Shown here in pieces: positions 59,730-64,000 of a stretch of DNA of 64,000 bases. Under the pieces are notes generated by a model. The model was not told the origin of the DNA and did not search any database. It worked only from the letters and a program-made list of their open reading frames with translations. Both the position numbers and the translations under genes were made by a program. The stretch is from NCBI GenBank assembly GCA_012934845.2, contig WNNJ02002023.1, positions 22,836-86,835 of the forward strand. The letters run 5' to 3'. The stretch comes from Pomphorhynchus laevis (taxonomy: Eukaryota > Acanthocephala > Palaeacanthocephala > Echinorhynchida > Pomphorhynchidae). Within the stretch, counting starts at the first letter, position 1. Each line of letters starts with the position of its first letter.

Positions 59730-62700
59730 TCTTTAATTTAAATTGAATTCAATTTTTAAATTAGAATTTAACAAATTCAAATTAAAACATTGAAATTTAA
59801 AAAATAGAATTTAAAAATAAGAAGCTATAAAATTAGAATTTAAAAATAGGATTTTAAAAAATAAGGAAATTAGATAATTAGAATAAAAAAATATTAGAAA
59901 TAAAAAGTTAGAATTTAAGAAAATTAGACTTTAAAAATCAGAATTTAAAAATTAGAATTTAAAAAATTAGAAACTATAAAATTAGAATTTCAAAAATTAG
60001 AAATATAAAATTATAATTTAAAAAATTAGAAATTAGATAATTAGAATAAAAATTAAATTTACAAATTAGAATTAAAAAATGAATATACAAATTAGAATTT
60101 AAAAATTATAATTTAAAAAAGGGAAATTAGATAATTAGAATAAAAAAATTAGAAATTAAAAGTTAGAATTTAAGAAAATCAGAATTTATAAATTAGAATT
60201 TAAAAATTAATATACAAATTAGAATTAAAAAAATTACAAATTAGAATTTAAAAAATTAGAAATTAGATAATTAGAATAAAAATTGAATTTACAAATTAGA
60301 ATTAAAAATTAAATTTACAAATTAGAATTGAAAAATAAATATACAAATTAGAATTAAAAAATGAATATACAAATTAGAATTAAAAAATGAATATACAAAT
60401 TTGAATTTAAAAATTATAATTTAAAAAAGGGAAATTAGATAATTAGAATAAAAAAATTAGAAATTAAAAGTTAGAATTTAAGAAAATCAGAATTTATAAA
60501 TTAGAATTTAAAAATTAGAATTTAAAAAATTAGAAACTATAAAATTAGAATTTAAAAAATTAGAAATTAGATAATTAGAATAAAAATTGAATTTACAAAT
60601 TAGAATTAAAAAATGAATATACAAATTTGAATTTAAAAATTATAATTTAAAAAAGGGAAATTAGATAATTAGAATAAAAAAATTAGAAATTAAAAGTTAG
60701 AATTTAAGAAAATCAGAATTTATAAATTAGAATTTAAAAATTAATATACAAATTAGAATTAAAAAAATTACAAATTAGAATTTAAAAAATTAGAAATTAG
60801 ATAATTAGAATAAAAATTGAATTTACAAATTAGAATTAAAAATTAAATTTACAAATTAGAATTAAAAAATTAATTTACAAATTAGAATTTATAAATGAAT
60901 ATACAAATTAGAATTAAAAATTGAATTTACAAATTAGAATTAAAAAATTGAATTTACAAATTAGAATTAAAAATTAAATTTACAAATTAGAATTAAAAAA
61001 TTAATTTACAAATTAGAATTTATAAATGAATATACAAATTAGAATTAAAAATTGAATTTACAAATTAGAATTAAAAAATTGAATTTACAAATTAGAATTT
61101 AAAAATGAATATACAAATTTGAATTTAAAAATTAATTTACAAATTAGAATTTATAAATGAATATACAAATTAGAATTAAAAATTGAATTTACAAATTAGA
61201 ATTAAAAATTGAATTTACAAATTAGAATTTAAAAATGAATATACAAATTTGAATTTAAAAATTATAATTTAAAAAAGGGAAATTAGATAATTAGAATAAA
61301 AAAATTAGAAATTAAAAGTTAGAATTTAAGAAAATCAGAATTTATAAATTAGAATTTAAAAATTAATATACAAATTAGAATTAAAAAAATTACAAATTAG
61401 AATTTAAAAAATTAGAAATTAGATAATTAGAATAAAAATTGAATTTACAAATTAGAATTAAAAAATGAATATACAAATTAAAATTTAAAAATGAACATAC
61501 AAATTAGTATTAAAAAATGAATATACAAATTTGAATTTAAAAAATTAGAAGCTATAAAATTAGATTTAAAAATTGAATTTACAAATTAGAATTAAAAATT
61601 AAATTTACAAATTAGAATTGAAAAATAAATATACAAATTAGAATTAAAAAATGAATATACAAATTTGAATTTAAAAATTATAATTTAAAAAAGGGAAATT
61701 AGATAATTAGAATAAAAAAATTAGAAATTAAAAGTTAGAATTTAAGAAAATCAGAATTTATAAATTAGAATTTAAAAATTAATATACAAATTAGAATTAA
61801 AAAAATTACAAATTAGAATTTAAAAAATTAGAAATTAGATAATTAGAATAAAAATTGAATTTACAAATTAGAATTAAAAAATGAATATACAAATTAAAAT
61901 TTAAAAATGAACATACAAATTAGTATTAAAAAATGAATATACAAATTTGAATTTAAAACATTAGAAGCTATAAAATTAGATTTAAAAATTGAATTTACAA
62001 ATTAGAATTAAAAATTAAATTTACAAATTAGAATTGAAAAATAAATATACAAATTAGAATTAAAAAATGAATATACAAATTTGAATTTAAAAATTATAAT
62101 TTAAAAAAGGGAAATTAGATAATTAGAATAAAAAAAATTAGAAATTAAAAGTTAGAATTTAAGAAAATCAGAATTTATAAATTAGAATTTAAAAATTAGA
62201 ATTTAAAAAATTAGAAACTATAAAATTAGAATTTAAAAAATTAGAAATTAGATAATTAGAATAAAAATTGAATTTACAAATTAGAATTAAAAATTAAATT
62301 TACAAATTAGAATTGAAAAATAAATATACAAATTAGAATTAAAAAATGAATATACAAATTTGAATTTAAAAATTATAATTTAAAAAAGGGAAATTAGATA
62401 ATTAGAATAAAAAAATTAGAAATTAAAAGTTAGAATTTAAGAAAATCAGAATTTATAAATTAGAATTTAAAAATTAGAATTTAAAAAATTAGAAACTATA
62501 AAATTAGAATTTAAAAAATTAGAAATTAGATAATTAGAATAAAAATTGAATTTACAAATTAGAATTTAAAAATGAATATACAAATTTGAATTGAAAAATA
62601 AATATACAAATTAGAATTAAAAAATGAATATACAAATTTGAATTTAAAAATTATAATTTAAAAAAGGGAAATTAGATAATTAGAATAAAAAAATTAGAAA

Positions 62701-64000
62701 TTAAAAGTTAGAATTTAAGAAAATCAGAATTTATAAATTAGAATTTAAAAATTAGAATTTAAAAAATTAGAAACTATAAAATTAGAATTTAAAAAATTAG
62801 AAATTAGATAATTAGAATAAAAATTGAATTTACAAATTAGAATTAAAAATTGAATTTACAAATTAGAATTAAAAAATGAATATACAAATTTGAATTTAAA
62901 AATTATAATTTAAAAAAGGGAAATTAGATAATTAGAATAAAAAAATTAGAAATTAAAAGTTAGAATTTAAGAAAATCAGAATTTATAAATTAGAATTTAA
63001 AAATTAGAATTTAAAAAATTAGAAACTATAAAATTAGAATTTAAAAAATTAGAAATTAGATAATTAGAATAAAAATTGAATTTACAAATTAGAATTTAAA
63101 AATGAATATACAAATTTGAATTTAAAAATTATAATTTAAAAAAGGGAAATTAGATAATTAGAATAAAAAAATTAGAAATTAAAAGTTAGAATTTAAGAAA
63201 ATCAGAATTTATAAATTAGAATTTAAAAATTAGAATTTAAAAAATTAGAAACTATAAAATTAGAATTTAAAAAATTAGAAATTAGATAATTAGAATAAAA
63301 ATTGAATTTACAAATTAGAATTAAAAAATGAATATACAAATTTGAATTTAAAAATTATAATTTAAAAAAGGGAAATTAGATAATTAGAATAAAAAAATTA
63401 GAAATTAAAAGTTAGAATTTAAGAAAATCAGAATTTATAAATTAGAATTTAAAAATTAGAATTTAAAAAATTAGAAACTATAAAATTAGAATTTAAAAAA
63501 TTAGAAATTAGATAATTAGAATAAAAATTGAATTTACAAATTAGAATTAAAAAATGAATATACAAATTTGAATTTAAAAATTATAATTTAAAAAAGGGAA
63601 ATTAGATAATTAGAATAAAAAAATTAGAAATTAAAAGTTAGAATTTAAGAAAATCAGAATTTATAAATTAGAATTTAAAAATTAGAATTTAAAAAATTAG
63701 AAACTATAAAATTAGAATTTAAAAAATTAGAAATTAGATAATTAGAATAAAAATTGAATTTACAAATTAGAATTAAAAAATGAATATACAAATTTGAATT
63801 TAAAAATTATAATTTAAAAAAGGGAAATTAGATAATTAGAATAAAAAAATTAGAAATTAAAAGTTAGAATTTAAGAAAATCAGAATTTATAAATTAGAAT
63901 TTAAAAATTAGAATTTAAAAAATTAGAAACTATAAAATTAGAATTTAAAAAATTAGAAATTAGATAATTAGAATAAAAATTGAATTTACAAATTAGAATT
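59730..64000 (+). repeat. Modular AT-rich satellite, continues past the window end
   Basis: More than 4.2 kb built from short variants of AATTAGAATTTAAAAA, mostly 10-14 bp long. In the right part these are organised into a higher-order unit marked by TTTAAAAAAGGGAAATTAG. The GGG markers at 62,388, 62,666, 62,918, 63,144, 63,369, 63,596 and 63,822 give spacings of 278, 252, 226, 225, 227 and 226 bp. The longer spacings exceed 226 by about 26 and 52 bp, the length of one or two extra AATTAGAATTAAAAA-plus-TGAATTTACA modules. The plus strand is extremely A-rich, with G far above C. No coding capacity. Confidence 0.9.

Noticed and set aside
59730-64000. Long coding or non-coding RNA gene in the right-hand region
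   Set aside because: The sequence is a tandem array of short AT-rich modules with no open frame or promoter-like feature.

Overview
The window is very AT-rich animal DNA. The evidence is an intron-containing LIM-homeobox gene of the Islet type, an RFX-type X-box in front of a small gene, spliced fragments of a concentrative nucleoside transporter (SLC28) gene, and a heavy load of Penelope-like elements (PLEs) and non-LTR retrotransposons (LINEs). There are no rRNA or tRNA genes, no CRISPR arrays and no bacterial operons. The phylum cannot be fixed from sequence alone; an invertebrate that keeps motile cilia or flagella is the safest reading.

Layout. 0-2.7 kb holds a LINE 3' end and a minus-strand PLE with an extra copy of its terminal module upstream. 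3.2-13.2 kb is the Islet-like gene: five exons on the plus strand, introns carrying solo PLE ends, and a 3' UTR with eight copies of a small hairpin motif. 14.6-15.3 kb is a 5'-truncated PLE. 15.3-19.8 kb is almost empty. 19.8-23.1 kb holds a decayed classical Penelope and stacked PLE fragments. 23.1-23.8 kb is a large near-perfect inverted repeat. 24.4-24.9 kb is a small minus-strand gene with an X-box 70 bp upstream, probably ciliary. 25.0-25.2 kb is a nested palindrome. 25.7-36.4 kb is a retroelement graveyard: a tRNA-derived SINE, at least five LINEs of different types, and an LTR-type fossil. 36.8-38.4 kb is another PLE. 39.5-40.2 kb is a single-exon EF-hand gene with an N-myristoylation signal. 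40.9-43.7 kb is a probable LTR-type fossil. 43.8-55.3 kb holds C-terminal and middle exons of an SLC28-like gene on the minus strand, its introns filled with LINE, PLE and foldback debris. 56.1-59.0 kb is a long LINE of the zinc-finger plus nuclease type. From 59.7 kb to the window end runs a modular AT-rich satellite.

Four host genes are supported: the Islet homologue, the putative ciliary gene, the EF-hand gene and the SLC28-like gene. They show no obvious functional link; most of the window is mobile DNA that has landed around and inside them. The less expected signals are the repeated hairpin in the Islet 3' UTR, the conserved pseudoknot-like module at PLE ends, recurrent CUGANGA-stem-GAAA elements, the X-box gene, and a SINE family with a clear target-site duplication.
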